Shown here: piece after piece, positions 35,296 to 47,753 of the stretch
How positions within the stretch are numbered: the stretch's first letter is position 1
Layout: each line of letters begins with the position of its first letter
Assembly (NCBI GenBank): GCA_028554755.1
Contig: JAPTOF010000003.1
Location: 7,153,501-7,217,500, forward strand
Reading direction: 5' to 3'
Length of the DNA: 64,000 bases
Source: Cordia subcordata
Lineage: Eukaryota; Streptophyta; Magnoliopsida; Boraginales; Cordiaceae
Translations under genes and position numbers: made by a program
The notes under the pieces: generated by a model
The model's database searches: none
The model's input: the letters and a program-made list of their open reading frames with translations, nothing else
Told to the model about the DNA's origin: nothing

Positions 35296-36934
35296 CATGA
35301 TCCTTTTCCTACTACATTTTGTGTTTTGATGATTATTTGGAAATTTGTGCCATGTAACTTTAAACATGTCTTGCTCTAACATTGATGTCTGTATAGGAGC
35401 GTTAAATCCAATGCTACTAGTAGGCACCCTAGACTTGTTTATATTTTTCTTGTTCTTCTTGTATTTACTTATTTTTCATCTTATATATAGTAGATTAATT
35501 TTCTTTTACTTGTTCTTGCTTTATATATAGTACATTAGATTGCTTTTGTTTCTCTTACCTTTAGATAGTTTAGGCTTTTTTTTCCTTTGCTTTCATTCTT
35601 AATAGGTTAGATTTTTGCTCCCTTGTTTTTTTTCTTGCTCCATTCCATCATTTTTGCCTCAATCATTTACCCTTTGCACACATCTTTGTTTATCATTTAA
35701 ATATCAATGTGAGTTTTGCACAGTATTATCTTTTAATCTCTTCTTTATTTTTTGAGCGTTAATGCTTTTCATAAAGACGGGGGCTACTAGATGATCAAAC
35801 ATCGTTGGCATTTATAGACTTCTATGCAAACAAAGTAACATCTCTTCATTCTTTACTTGTCCCTATCTATCCTTTCTACATTCCGTATTTGTGTTTCATG
35901 TACTTACTTGTCGTGTAGCTTGGATGATATTTGCTTGAGGACAAGCAAAGTTTAGGTTTGGGGGTGTGATTGTTTCTTTATTGTTTATATCATGCATAGG
36001 GTGGATTTGCATAGTATGCCTAGTTTTTTGCTCAAAACATGTTCAATATTTTCAATTTGTTGCATGTTTTGAGTTGTTTATCTCCACGTTAGTTGGAGAG
36101 TTGGCTTTTGCCATTGACTTAATTAATTAGAGAAAATGAGGATGTATAATGGGGAGTGAATGGAGTGTGGGATATGATCTAGACTTTGAAGAGAATCTTT
36201 TTGAAAACTGTGAAAAGTGAGCACTTCTAAGAATGCACCTTATAGGTTCCCCACAACTTGGTTGGAAATAGTGTTTTTAAAAGGTTGTTGATATGAGTGC
36301 CCCTTCCTTAGTTGGTTTTTTTTTAATGTGCCTTAGCTATTTCTTTTTTATTTTTCTTTTGTTTATGCTATGTAATGTAAAAATGTGAAAAATGAAAAAA
36401 AAAATAGATAAAAAGATTGAAAAAATGAAAAAAATGAAAAAGTGAAAAGGCTGAAAGGCAAGAAAAAAGATGAAAAAGTGAAATATATTGAATAAATGTC
36501 AAGTAACACAATGTCAATTTGACACAAGTATTGTCTTTGTTATTTCGTTGTATTATGAATAAGGCTCTTGCATCAATTATGAGCCATTGTGATGTATTAT
36601 TCTCTTCCTTGTATCTCTGGGGCTATGTGCATGTTGAGAGGCCATGTTAGTTAAAAGGGCACAAAGTATCAACATCCTAGGTAAATGAGCTAGAATCCTA
36701 AGTTTGTGGTGGTTTTAGCTAGTTGGTAAGTTCCCAAGAGGTGCAAGACTCCTTGTGATTGAGAGAAGGATCCCAAAAAGGCTAGGGAAACTCTTACACA
36801 AAGGAATGACCCCTTATACTCCCTTAGAGGCAAAAAGATAGCAAGTCAATACAACCGACAACTTTTTGAAAAGCATGTGGATAGAGTTGGTTTAGGCTTG
36901 TTTGGGAACAAGCAAGGGAAAGGTTTGGGGGTAT
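35296..36934 (+). other. D 3' non-coding region with two polypurine tracts
   Basis: Holds GCTACTAGTAGGCACC (about 35412), an inner purine tract AGGTTTGGGGG at 35954-35964, an A-rich tract at 36380-36490, GGCTC/GAGCC inverted pentamers at 36563-36585, and the terminal tract AGGTTTGGGGG at 36921-36931 before the 3' LTR. The order is the same as in C and A. Confidence 0.8.
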
Positions 36935-38553
36935 TGATGAGTGTCACTTGTACGTGTTTGTACATAGTATTTGCAAGCATGTTTAGAGGTGTTCTAGAGT
37001 ATAATTGAGTGAATTTAGTGTAAAGTTTATGCATATTTGTTAATATTTGTAAATAATGTATTTAGATGCATAAATACTATACTAAGTGTTATATTTGTGT
37101 TTTAGGTGAGTTTTAGGATGGGTTAAGCTTAAACGAGGAAGAAATGACTTACACATTAGAGGTCAAAAGCAAACAAGATGAAGATTGAAGATTAAATGAG
37201 AAACCAGTTGACCCCCAAAGGCTACAGGTTGACCGGTAGGGTGAGCCAGCAAATCCAGAGAACAAAAGGCTGTAGCAATTGTGCCAGTTAGCTAGTTATT
37301 CCAAAGAGTAGAGAAAAGAACCGGTCAACCCTTCCTAGCCGGTAGGGTCCCCTAGTACTTGCACTGAAAGGTCTATAAATAGCTCATTTTAGGTCATTTT
37401 TAGGAGAATAACCTAATAATCTCTCAACCCCATTAACCTTAACCCTTTTTTCCACTTCAATTGACACTTCACATACCCTCTAAACACCTTACCAAGCCAA
37501 GGATTGAAGCAATCAATAAGGATTTAAAAAGCTTGTATAGATTTGGAAGCAAGATTTAGGGGAGTTCTTCTTGTTTTTTCTCTAGATCTTTAAATATGTT
37601 GCTAGAATAGGCTAGATCTAGGATTGATTGATATTCTAATTAGATTAGGGCTTTGAATAAAGGATTTGAGTGTCTCTATGGCTCTTAATACATGCATCTT
37701 TACATTGATTAATGGTATGAATCAATATGTCTATGTGTTGATGATCAAACATGTCTATGTGTTTGTTAAAATACCTAAATGAAGTTCCATGTATTTTTTC
37801 ATGCTTAAATACTATCGATAATGGTCTCACCTTAGCCTTAATCCATGTCAACGGCATGAGCCCATTTACAACTAAAATGTGTTAATTAATATGCTTAATA
37901 GATGACTTAGTGTGGTAGGAGTATACCTCTAGTCTGAAACAATACTCAAAGGGTACCCACTAACACTAGTTAATGCTCTAGGAGTTTATTCTCTAGTCTG
38001 AAACAATACTAATAGGTTAGTCTCTCAAATAGGATGTTAATCAACACCAAAGAAAACTTAGTTAACTAAGCCCTAAAACCCTAGGTCATAAGGACCACGC
38101 TATACTCTAGGGAGATCTACCTAATGATAGACCCGCACTAAGTCCGAGTGGATAATAAGTTTAGTTAGCTAAGGTCTCCAAGAGAGTAATTAAGGCATCA
38201 ATAGACCAAATTATTATCTAAGCCTGAGTCTAGTTACTACACAATCACTCTAGGTCCCCTTCTTCCTTATTAGGTTTCCCTCCTTAGCTTGGCATATAGA
38301 GTTCCTCCATTAGATTTGGTTTAGATTTAAGTTTTATTTTATAGTCCCCTTCAATCAAAAAGACCAAAAATATACAAACACACACACGTAACTATTCTCT
38401 AACACTCTTGCATGTAGAGACCAAACTAAGGAGCCTTCTTATGGAAATGATCCCGCATACACACTTACTATACTAGACACGATCCGTATGCTTATTGGTG
38501 TAAACTTGGTTGTATTTGTGGTTCATTTCCACACACCACCAAGTACACAATCA
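36935..38553 (+). repeat. D 3' LTR (1619 bp)
   Basis: Starts TGATGAGTGTCAC after the polypurine tract and ends ACACAATCA. Contains TATAAATAGCTC near 37374 and CATGTCTATGTGTTTGTT at about 37750. Uninterrupted counterpart of 29819-33317. Confidence 0.87.
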
Positions 38554-39960
38554 ATAACTATGCCATTCGGGTTGAAGAACGCATGTGCTACATATCAAAA
38601 GGCTATGAATGTGATCTTTAATGACATGATTGGCAAGTTCATGAAAGTCTACATCAATGATATTGTGGTGCAATCCAGTTCAAAGGAAGGTCACCTAACA
38701 GACTTAGGGAGAGTCTTTTTCACAAATGAGAAAGTACAAACTTAAGATGAATCCCCTTAAGTATGCGTTTAGAGTCTCTGTAAGGAATTTCTTAGGTTTG
38801 TTGGTTCACCAGTGTGGGATTGAAATAGGTATTAACAAGATGAAAGCTATCATCAATACGCCACCACCCCAAAACAAGAAGGAGCTCCAGTGATTGGTGG
38901 GTCAGATCAATTTCTTGAATAGGTTCATTTCCAACACTGCAGAAAGGATAAGGTCATTCTCACCCCTACTCAAACTAAAGAACAAAGCTGAGTTTGTTTG
39001 GTAGGAGAAGCACCAATGAGCTTTTAAGGAAATTAAAATGTACCTCACTAAGCCACTGGCCTTGGTATCACCCAATAAGGATAAGCCACTTAAGTTGTAT
39101 TTGTCGGCCACAAAGGTATCCATAGGGAGTCTATTGGTGCAAGATAATAAGGTTGGCAAGGAATAGGCCATTTATTATCTTAGTAGAGCATTGATTGAGG
39201 TTAAATGAAGACATTCGCTGATTGAAAAACTTTGTTTGTCTTTGTTCTATACGTGTAATAAGTTGTGTCCTTATATTTTGCCTACTACTCTTATGATAAT
39301 TTCTAAGACCGATGTTATCAAAGATATACTAATATGGCCAGTCCTTAAAGCTGGAATTGGAAAATGGACTTTTATGTTATCTGAGTTCACACTTTATTAC
39401 ATCCCTTAAAAGTTAGTAAAGGCCAAGCCCTTGCTGAATTTCTAGCTGATCATTCTTGCCTTAACTTGGCATACCCACTAAATGAGGAAGTTAAAATAAA
39501 GATCATTGGTTTTCAACCTTGGACATTCTTCTTTGACAAATCAAGGATAGAAGCCATCTTAAGAATCAACATCGTCTTAAAATCCCCTCAAGGAGTTGAA
39601 ACTCATCTAGTTTCCTAATTAGGGTTCCCTTGCTTAAATAGTTAGGCATAATACAAGGCACTGCTTGTTGGATTGGAGATCCTAGTCAGAATGAGAGTGA
39701 TGGTAGTCAAAGTTACCAGTGACTCTCAAATTTTTGTAAAGTAGTTGAAGGGTGATTATAAGTGCGCTAGCTTGACGTTGGTAAAGTATTATGCCAAAGC
39801 AAGGCACTTGCTTAGCCAATTTTTGGAGATGATTTTGGAAATTGCTCCTAGGGAGTGTAATAAGGTTTCGAATGGGCTAGCGCAATTAGTATCTGGAGTA
39901 CGAATTGCTAAGTGTACCGATAAGCAACTCATGATAATTGATCGGAGGGAATTCCTATAA
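38554..39960 (+). pseudogene. B reverse transcriptase C-terminal part and RNase H
   Basis: RT resumes with ITMPFGLKNACATYQKAMN and KVYINDIVVQSS (about 38649-38685). The catalytic YIDD box has become YIND, which should kill polymerase activity. Connection and first RNase H remnants follow in frame pieces to about 39470. A second RNase H-like segment begins WTFFFDKSR near 39520 and ends with LKGDYKCASLTLVKYYAKAR and ECNKVSNGLAQLVSGVR (39745-39960). Two RNase H-like segments are typical of the Tat lineage. Confidence 0.8.
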
Positions 39961-40080
39961 ATGATGCACAAGCCAGAGACAAAGGTGTTTCTGGTGTTTG
40001 TTATTGATAATGATTGGAGGCTATCTATCATCCTATGTTCGTAGGATCCAAATAGATAAACAAATCGAGAAACACGATTG

Positions 40081-41270
40081 AACGTGATGAGTTACATCCT
40101 GTTGGCCGAAGTGCTATACAAGTAAAGTTCATATGGCAAGGATAAGGCTTTACGAGTAATGGCTAAAATCCATGAAGGGATATGTAGGGCACATCAATCA
40201 CGACTGTAGATACAATGGGCATTAAGGCAATACGGGTATTACTAGCCTATGATAGTAGATGATTCTATTAGATATGCCAAAGGATGTCAACAATGTCAAA
40301 AACATGGCCCAATCCAAAAGGTACCCATTGTGGAGTTTCACCTAGTGGTTGAGCCCTGGCTATTTCGGGGATGGGCAATCGACCTTATTGGGAAGATTCG
40401 ACCAGCTTCTTCTAAAGGTCATGCATTTATTATCATGGTGACAAATTACTTCACCAAATGGGTTGAAGCAGTACCGTTAAGGAAAGTCAGCCAAGATGAT
40501 GTCATTGAATTTCTTAAGAAGCATATTATTCACAGGTTTGGAATATTGGAGACATTAATAGTAGATCAATGAATAGTTTTCATAAGTGAAAGAGTTGTTA
40601 ATTTTGCCACCAACATGGGATTCCAAATCACCAACTCAACACTTTACTTTGCCTAGGGCAGCGGCCAAGTCGACGCATCTAACAAAGCTATCATCTCAAA
40701 CATCTAGAAGATGGTAGAGGAAAATCCTTGGTCTTCGCACAAGAAATTATCAAAAACTCTATGGGCATATCGTGCTGCCAAGAAAGTGAGCAGGGTGACT
40801 TCACCCTATTTGCTTACTTATAGGCACGGTACGATGGTTCTAGTGGTGACAAAGATCAAGCCATTGCGAGTGACTTCTTAAGGGCAGATAGATGCAACTG
40901 AGTATAGAGATGCGATGCTTTCTAACCTAGAGTTTCTATACAAGCAAAGGCTTGTAGCCTTAGATAATATTGAGGCCCAAAAAAAGAAAGTTTCCAGGGC
41001 CTACAATAAAAAGGTCAGGGTTAAGTCTTTTTATGTTAGGAGACTTAGTTTGGAAACTAATCCTTTCTATTGGGCGAAAAGATGATGAATTGGGCAATGG
41101 TCTCCGACTTGGGAAGGATCGTTCGTGGTGTATGAAGTATTGCTTGGGGGCACTTAAATGTGAAAGACCCTAGAAGGGATGTTGCATTATTCATGGTCTA
41201 TTAATGGCAAATATTTGAAGCCTTACTTTCCCAATTCTTGAGAGGTAGCAAGGAAACAGGCTTAAGGGGT
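40081..41270 (+). pseudogene. B integrase
   Basis: The zinc-binding end is seen as KGCQQCQKHGPIQ. The core at 40249-40572 has WAIDLIGKI (first Asp), FTKWVEAVPLRKVSQDDVIE and ILETLIVDQ, where the usual DNG has become DQ-stop. SGQVDASNKAII has Asp at the catalytic Glu position. Later parts (LWAYRAAKKVSRVTSPY, RDAMLSNLEFL) are readable to about 41070. Multiple stops; inactive. Confidence 0.83.
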
Positions 41271-41769
41271 TTTAGATTCCTTTCTTAATTAAACATGTTC
41301 TTCTTTAAATTCTCAATTTCTTTCATTTTCTTCCTACTTTATTCCTCTTAAATGTTAGCCTCTCAAACACAACTCCCCAACATTAAGAAGCAGTTTGATT
41401 CTTTTCTTTTACCCTCACAAGTACCAAACTCTCAAATATTCCTGTAGTACAAAGAATGATAAGAAGCAATGACATTTATACATAGTACAAGAGCAGTAAA
41501 CAGAAAAATAGGTTGTTATTATCATTTAGAGAAGAGGCTTGACGCCTGGCCACATCCATGACTACAAAATAAAAGAGTGCTAGGCTAATTGGCACTAAGC
41601 TATTAGGCTATTAACCATTTACCAAACAAAACCAAGGTAGCTACAAAGGTTGATAGTCTATGAAGATAGAAAGGGTAGGAAAGCGACAAAAGATGCGAGA
41701 ACAGTCTGCCATTACTCTTCAGTGGAACACAATACCAGTGAAGTAGTCTTCTTTTCTTTCTCCCATCAG

Positions 41770-44527
41770 AAGGGCCTTGGACTACAACTTTGTTAAGTCT
41801 TTGTAAAAATCTAGATAGTCCGGCAGAACGGCAATAGTGAGAGAAGTCTCTTCTTTCAATTGCTACTCTGGAATGGATTCTTGCTTTCGGGCAGCAGCTA
41901 GTTCGCCCTCTAACATGGATATTAGTGTTCTGTAGTTTTTTAGTTTACTAGGGAGCGAGGACTTGTGGCGTTTGGTTTCATTTTGGAGTTCCCAAATCTT
42001 ATCTACTTCCCTTGACAAAGTGGCCAAGTTGGCTTTGTCACGTTGGATTTCACTTAGGGTAGAGTTAGCTTGGGTGCAGGAAGACATCACATATTTGAGT
42101 TTCATCCTCAGTAACTGTCGACTTTTGTCTAGAAGATACGGTGGTAGTGGTAGACAGGAAATCTAAAGCTGTCTGGAATTGGATAAATTGAGGCGAAAAA
42201 TATAGAGCACTAAGTGAGAGCGTAGCAGCAGTTCTAAGGATATTCACACAGGCATCGAGGGTCAAAATCCTTGAAGGTTAGTGCTGGGGGTATAAACAAA
42301 AAAGTTGGAAGAGGATCGTTAATTGATAAGTGAGAACAAATCTTCGGCAGAAGGACCTGGGTGAGTAGTTAAGAATCCAGTTGAGTCAGTAAGGATTGTG
42401 CGCAAATTAGAACTGAAGGCCTAAAAAGGGTAGTGTGTTAGCAACATTCACAAATTAAATCAGGGAAGACATTCAAAGGGGAAGGAAAACATTAAGGGGC
42501 CGAAAGCCTTCTGGATCTAACCAGTCGATGGCTGGATCAAAGCTGTCTCCGAACGAAATACACGATGAAATACAGAGGTTGCATGATCAGCTAGTCAAAG
42601 AGAGTATCCTATGGTTTCAGCAATGTTCCCAGCCCCTTTACTGGACAAGAAAGTGGAAGAGAGAGTTACTAAAGTACTTGAAAAGAAAGGTGGATCAGGC
42701 ATTTGACTTAGTTGAAATCCTAAGACTAAGTTAAGTACTTGCTCAAAAGCTTGGGCAAGTACGCAACCACTTGTATATCTCGGGGCCACCAGAGCAATCA
42801 AAGAACTATTTGAGGGTTCACAGTGATTGAAGGACCTCTTCCTAGACGTTAAAGTTCCTGAAGGATTTTAAATTCCGCCTATAAGAATAGAGAGTCAAAA
42901 GGCCAAGGTTAATAGAAAGGAGGTGAAAAAAAAGGAGAAGTACCTAGAGTCCTAATTGTGTGATACTTCAAGCCAAGGACATGAGCAGAAGAAGCAATAG
43001 TAGCACCAAAACAAAGGTCAGTGACTAGATGAGTAATGATAAGATGGTATGGTTCTAAAACAACTTGAGGGAGAAATTACAGCCATATGGCTTCAAACCA
43101 CGACAAGTATTCAGGGTAAAACTCGGTGTCGCAGAGCTTAACCACGGTTTCCAGTTTAGAAATAACTTTCGTCACTTCCTAGCGTTTAAGGGTTATTGAA
43201 AGGTTAGCCTTGTAGATGGGCTCTGGTTGGCTGAAAAAGGAAGCAAAATGAGAATACTCTAGGCATAGCCAAGCTATCACACCACAAAATGTAGTTGATA
43301 AACTTCTATACCATAGGAATTTTTTGTCCTAGGGCTGACCATGTAATAGAGGTCACGGCCAACTAGCTAGTTGAATAAGACTTAGAATTTATCTCTATCA
43401 ACGCAGGGTGTAGAGGGACACCATATCAGTGGTACGCCTAAACCAGTCAGGGCCATATTGGCAATCCCTAAAATATTGGAATTAAAATCTTCGACAGTGA
43501 GGGGGAACGGCATTCAAGTAATGATCTAGGGGACTGGTCACCATCATGGTCACGATAATGGATTTACAAGGTGACATAATTCGAAAAAGGGCTAGTGGGT
43601 ATAGGTGTCTTGCACAAATTCCGCGATAGAATTGGAGGTAGGTATAAAGCTAGAGTTGAAATATCCACAAGGGACCTCTAGAGTGCTCTAGTGACCTATC
43701 TTGGGTACGCTTCTCAATGGAACGAAGCATCCGCCAATAAAGATATGCTAAGACCAATGGACTAGTGCCACAGGGGTTTCTTAGGTAAGTGCCTGGGCCA
43801 AAGGAAGGAAGTTTTTGGTTACTTGAACAAAAATGGTGTAGAAAAGATATATGCATAACTAAAGCAAGATGAATGTGAGATGTTCAGTATCAAAAACGGT
43901 TGAATCATCAGTTTCCAGGTGATGATGTATGAAGTTGCTAAAGATAGCGATGCTCTTATCTAAAGTAAGGTCATGGTCTTTATTCATAGTAAAGAAGTCT
44001 ATAGAAATTTGGTGTACATGCCGACGAAGACCAAGAATGACTGCAAGGTTAAAAAGAGTAATGGTGGAATAACCAAAAGGAAATAGAAAATAGTTCAGGG
44101 AGGTAGACCAGAAGAAAAGACTTGTAGCAAGAAGCAATGAGTTAGGAGATAAAGGTTAATGAGAGAACTAAATGGTGTAAAAAATCCCTATATGATGCTC
44201 ATCGAAATATTTGACCAATTGAATGCGGGCTAGCCATCTGAGATAAAGAAGGTGGATCTTTTTCTCCTCAGAAGATAGCCTAAATCTGGAGAGACGTTTC
44301 TTCAAGAAAGATAGTATCTGTCCGTCCTCTTCAAGAAGAAAGTGTTCGTAGGCTGGGATTGGAAGAAATAGAGCATAAGGAGAATGCCTTGGGTCTTGAG
44401 TAAGACCAGGACCAAGAATGAAACGATAAGGGTGTCCATTGTGGATTTGGACATCATTGTTGAGGTTTTCAGGATCTTCGGCTTCAAAGGATTTAGGGAT
44501 GTTGACAAGAGTGTTTTCCTCGGCCAT
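41770..44527 (-). pseudogene. Antisense plant mobile domain (PMD) reading frame with coiled-coil end, in B
   Basis: Runs opposite to pol between integrase and the 3' LTR. It starts MAEENTLVNIPK at 44527 and is open to 44168. Next, 44137-43859 has FFWSTSLNYFLFPFGYSTIT and LFNLAVILGL, the typical PMD box of WSxxxNxFxFPFGxxTITLxD. Then 43856-43650 has GPLWIFQLW, another PMD hallmark. Frame-shifted remnants lead to 42105-41863, an Asp/Glu/Lys/Leu-rich segment that looks like a coiled coil (IQRDKANLATLSREVDKIWE). PMD proteins such as MAIN and MAIL1 act in gene silencing and meristem function in Arabidopsis, and related PMD frames occur in plant transposons. Role in this element unknown; this copy is broken. 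Confidence 0.75.
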
Positions 44528-45555
44528 AGAGTCTGTAGAATCTTACTAAAAAAGATTTAAGGGAGAATGAAGTGGATGAATGCCTTACATGCCTTGTTAA
44601 AGAAGATTAACAACGCTTGATTCATGCTAATCAAAACTGCATTAATCGGGAATTAGAGATTGTGTCCTGTAATCATGAAATCACTCAGAAGTCGCCAGGA
44701 CATTAATTTTGCTCATAGGGCTCAATGCCAAAAGAGATGTGCAATGGTAAGTTTAGTTGAACACGTGGAGGCTTTAGGTTAGTGAAATAGGATGATCGTG
44801 GTCGACAAGCTATGACGTACATCTAATGCAAGAGTGAAACTTTGCACGGGGCGAATTGCATGAGATATGGTACCCGAAAGGTCAATCATTTTGGAGGCAC
44901 AGGTCACATGACCGAGATCATAAGTGGTTTAAACTCCACGACTTCGCTCGAACAGCTTATAAGGGGCATTGTTTACACCCAAAATCTGCAATTAATTGGC
45001 CCAATTGCCTAAGGGCAAGAAGTCAGGACGAAGGGAATTATGTCAAAAGTCTATAAGCAAATGACCTATTAGTTTAAGGAAGCAAAACGAGAAGAGTCTA
45101 AGGCTGACGTCACGACCTACTTTGATTTCAGGGCCGAACTTCAACCAAGGGAAAATAAGATAGTGCATGACAAGCAAGTGCTTAATTCAACTAAGGAAAA
45201 CTGCTGATAAAATGTTCAACGCCGAAATAGAAGGGATGAAAATTGAGGAAGTAACTCAGTCAGCTCCAACAGACCAGAGGATACCAGAGTCATCAGCCAA
45301 GTGTGAAAATTTCGGATGCGGCAGTTATAAAAGGTGGTCAAGATAAAGAAGCCAGGGGTTTCATAACCACCATGCATTAATCCTATATCTATCCCTTAGC
45401 TTGTTAGGTTCGTAGCACCATAGTAGCTCATAGGTTAGTCTTATTAGTATAATGTTAACTTAGTCAAATCCCAAACACTGTTGTAATTCACTTTAAGGCC
45501 TAGATTTTTCCTTTTCTACTATAATTTAGTTTTATGGCTTTGCTGTAATTAAGTT

Positions 45556-46039
45556 TGTTGGACTTATGGGTTTTAATCATGATAATTATATTTTGATGAT
45601 GCCATTATTGTATTTTGTTAATTGCCACCATTAAGTATCTTGTATATCTTAGTTATAGTAGCTTGAGCAAGGTGAAGGCATTTGAGCAAAGAGAATGGTG
45701 TATGGAGCATGAAGATTGAAGTTCTATGGAGCTTTCTTGAAGATTTAGTACAGTTCTTGTTTCTTAGCTTTGTCAAATTGATCTTAGTACATAAGCAATA
45801 CTATGAGCTCAAAAACTTAGTACATTACAAGCATTCTTCATGCATTTTGTTCATAAGTCTTGTTCCTTTATACTTGATTATGTTTACTCTTTTATACTTA
45901 ATATTATATGTACACATGTCTTCATTTGCATTCAAAACAACTCTTCTTGCAGAAAATTTAACTTTGAAGTCCATATTTTGCATTATGGAGCTGCATGCAC
46001 TATAGTACTCTCAATTGTATTGGTATTTGGCACTTTGAT

Positions 46040-46080
<41 letters not shown>

Positions 46081-47299
46081 CTTAGCTTTGTAGTAAAAGA
46101 CACTATTTTTAGTATAGAGTTTATATTATAGGTATGTAAGCATCTTTGTATAAGATTATTACCCATTGGACAATAGCATTGCATATAGAAGGCTTTTCTC
46201 ATGCAAAAATCAGAAAATCTTGTTTTAATCTTGCATTTAATGTTTGGAAGATAAGTTGGTATTAACATTTATTGTTGACTTGATCTTATATGCATAGTAG
46301 TTGCGCTGAGCTTCCAATTTCTGCAGAAAAACGTGGGCTACTGTTGATCTGATATAAAGTAGCTTTTTTGGTAGAAAGTGCATCTGCTTTTCAGCTTTTT
46401 CTGCAACTACCGAAATACACAGGGGATCGACCGGTAGTGTGCTCCGGTAGAAACAGAGAGCATATTTGCTCTACCGGAACACTTAGGCGGTCAGCCGGTA
46501 GAGTGTTCCGGTAAGGCTCTTTAGTCTTCTGGAACAACCGGAACACCCAGGGGGTCGACTGATAGAGTGCTCCGATAATCTCTCTAAGTTGTTTTAAAAA
46601 TTAACCGTTGGGAGACTTTTTTTTGGCATATAAATACATCCTTCTCCTCCCAACTCAAATAACAACTTATCCAAAACATCCTTCTAAGCTCTCTAGCATT
46701 CAATATATTTCGTCTACTGCAATCTTGCTTTATTCATTACAATTTTCATTGATTGCATATTATTGGCATTTAAGAACAAGTTCTTGAGCTTCATAAATTG
46801 CTTATCTACTTAGAGCAATATAAAAAGGTTTAAATACCTTTGTACACTTGCTCAAAAGAAGTTCTTGTATTCCAAACTCTATACTAATACATTGGGTGTG
46901 ATTTTCTTGACTCTTGGGTAGCATAGTTGTAAGAAACTTCTCTCAAGAGTGAAGGGTTGAAATCCTCAAGTATTGGGCTAATACTTGTAGTTCTTATGGT
47001 GAAGCAAGGGTTATAATTGTTGTTCTATGCTTCTTCAACGTACTAAGCAACAAGCCGATTCACTAGTGAAGTTTTCGAAACCCTAAGAGAAGACCTTAAG
47101 TAGTGGACTAGGCCTTTGGAAGTTCGAACCACTCTAAATCGCTGCGTTTGATACTCTTTACCATATACTCTTTATATTTCAAGTGTTTACTTTGAATCTT
47201 GCATGTGCTTTTACATGAAATAATTGATTAGAGTTTTAATTGCTTAATTGTGCCAATAATCCAATTCACCTCCCTCTTAGATTCATTTTTTGGGCAACA
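45556..47299 (+). mobile_element. Copia-type solo LTR (1744 bp) in the B 3' LTR
   Basis: Begins TGTTGGAC and ends GGGCAACA, with perfect 5-bp duplications AAGTT at 45551-45555 and 47300-47304. The 5' LTR of B lacks it. Its end, CAATTCACCTCCCTCTTAG, is the copia LTR type also seen (inverted) at 3239. It contains a TATAAATA promoter motif near 46630 and short repeats with CCGGTAGAG near 46440-46560. No coding region, so it is a recombination remnant. Confidence 0.88.
46041..46078. repeat. (TA)n microsatellite
   Basis: About 38 nt of TA repeats inside the copia solo LTR. Confidence 0.95.
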
Positions 47300-47753
47300 A
47301 AGTTTATAGTTTTTCCGACTTTAGCTACAATTAGCTTTGATGGCTTGGCTCCCATTTTCTATCCAAGCTGTAATTAGGTTTATGGCAGGACTGATTCGCT
47401 GCAATTGACTTTGTGGTGTAATCTAGTAAATCTTTACTTCGTGTTTTTCTAGTTCGTTTCTTTGATTATAATGAAATCTTGTTCTTTGGATTCATGGCGA
47501 TTACGTTGTTCTTGCTTTGATTTTTGATTTGGTTTTTATTACGATTGAGCAACCCATATCTTGTTCTTTACAAAGTCCCTGGACGGAGTTTAGGGCAGGG
47601 GATAAAGAACCCACAATCGTAAAATTGTCTACGAACACTCCCATGCCAAAAAGGCGTCACTGTAAGGTTTGCCATTTGCACTCTAGACGTACCTGGCCAA
47701 GGCTATGGCCTAGCGTGTATGGCCTGGTGAAGGTTTTTCCAAGCAAACACCCC

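Larger units (their letters stand above)
29819..38553 (+). mobile_element. Athila-like non-autonomous retrotransposon D, inserted in B's RT
   Basis: LTRs at 29819-33317 and 36935-38553 match apart from a 1.85-kb solo LTR in the first. The 3' LTR starts TGATGAGTGTCAC; the 5' copy has TAATGTGTGTCA. Ends are ACGATCA and ACAATCA. Flanking pentamers GTAGC (29814-29818) and ATAAC (38554-38558) differ at two sites. The host gene gives independent proof, because RT reads straight across the junction when D is removed. The internal part is 3617 bp and resembles element C: PBS, one unknown ORF and two polypurine tracts, with no pol genes. Confidence 0.87.
4002..47749 (+). mobile_element. Gypsy (Tat-like) LTR retrotransposon B, interrupted by A, D and a solo LTR
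   Basis: The two LTR copies begin TGTTTACACC (4004) and TGTTTACACCC (44970). They share the body that starts GGAATTACGTGAAAAG (23861) / GGAATTATGTCAAAAG and end near 24863 and 47749. Internal coding order is gag, protease, RT, RNase H, integrase, hence Gypsy. The Tat-like assignment is an inference from the extra RNase H-like segment after RT and from the long non-pol region between integrase and the 3' LTR. ACCCC occurs at both outer junctions (3997-4001 and 47749-47753), a possible target duplication with 2 nt of slack at the left. Every domain carries stops or frameshifts. Removing A, D and the solo LTR leaves an element of roughly 13-14 kb. Confidence 0.82.
44970..47749 (+). repeat. B 3' LTR, interrupted by a solo LTR
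   Basis: Starts TGTTTACACCC after AAGGGGCA, a short purine tract, and matches the 5' LTR fragments at 4004-4072 and 23861-24863. It is split by the insertion at 45556-47299 and ends near CCAAGCAAACA at 47749. Without the insert it is about 1.03 kb. Confidence 0.83.
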
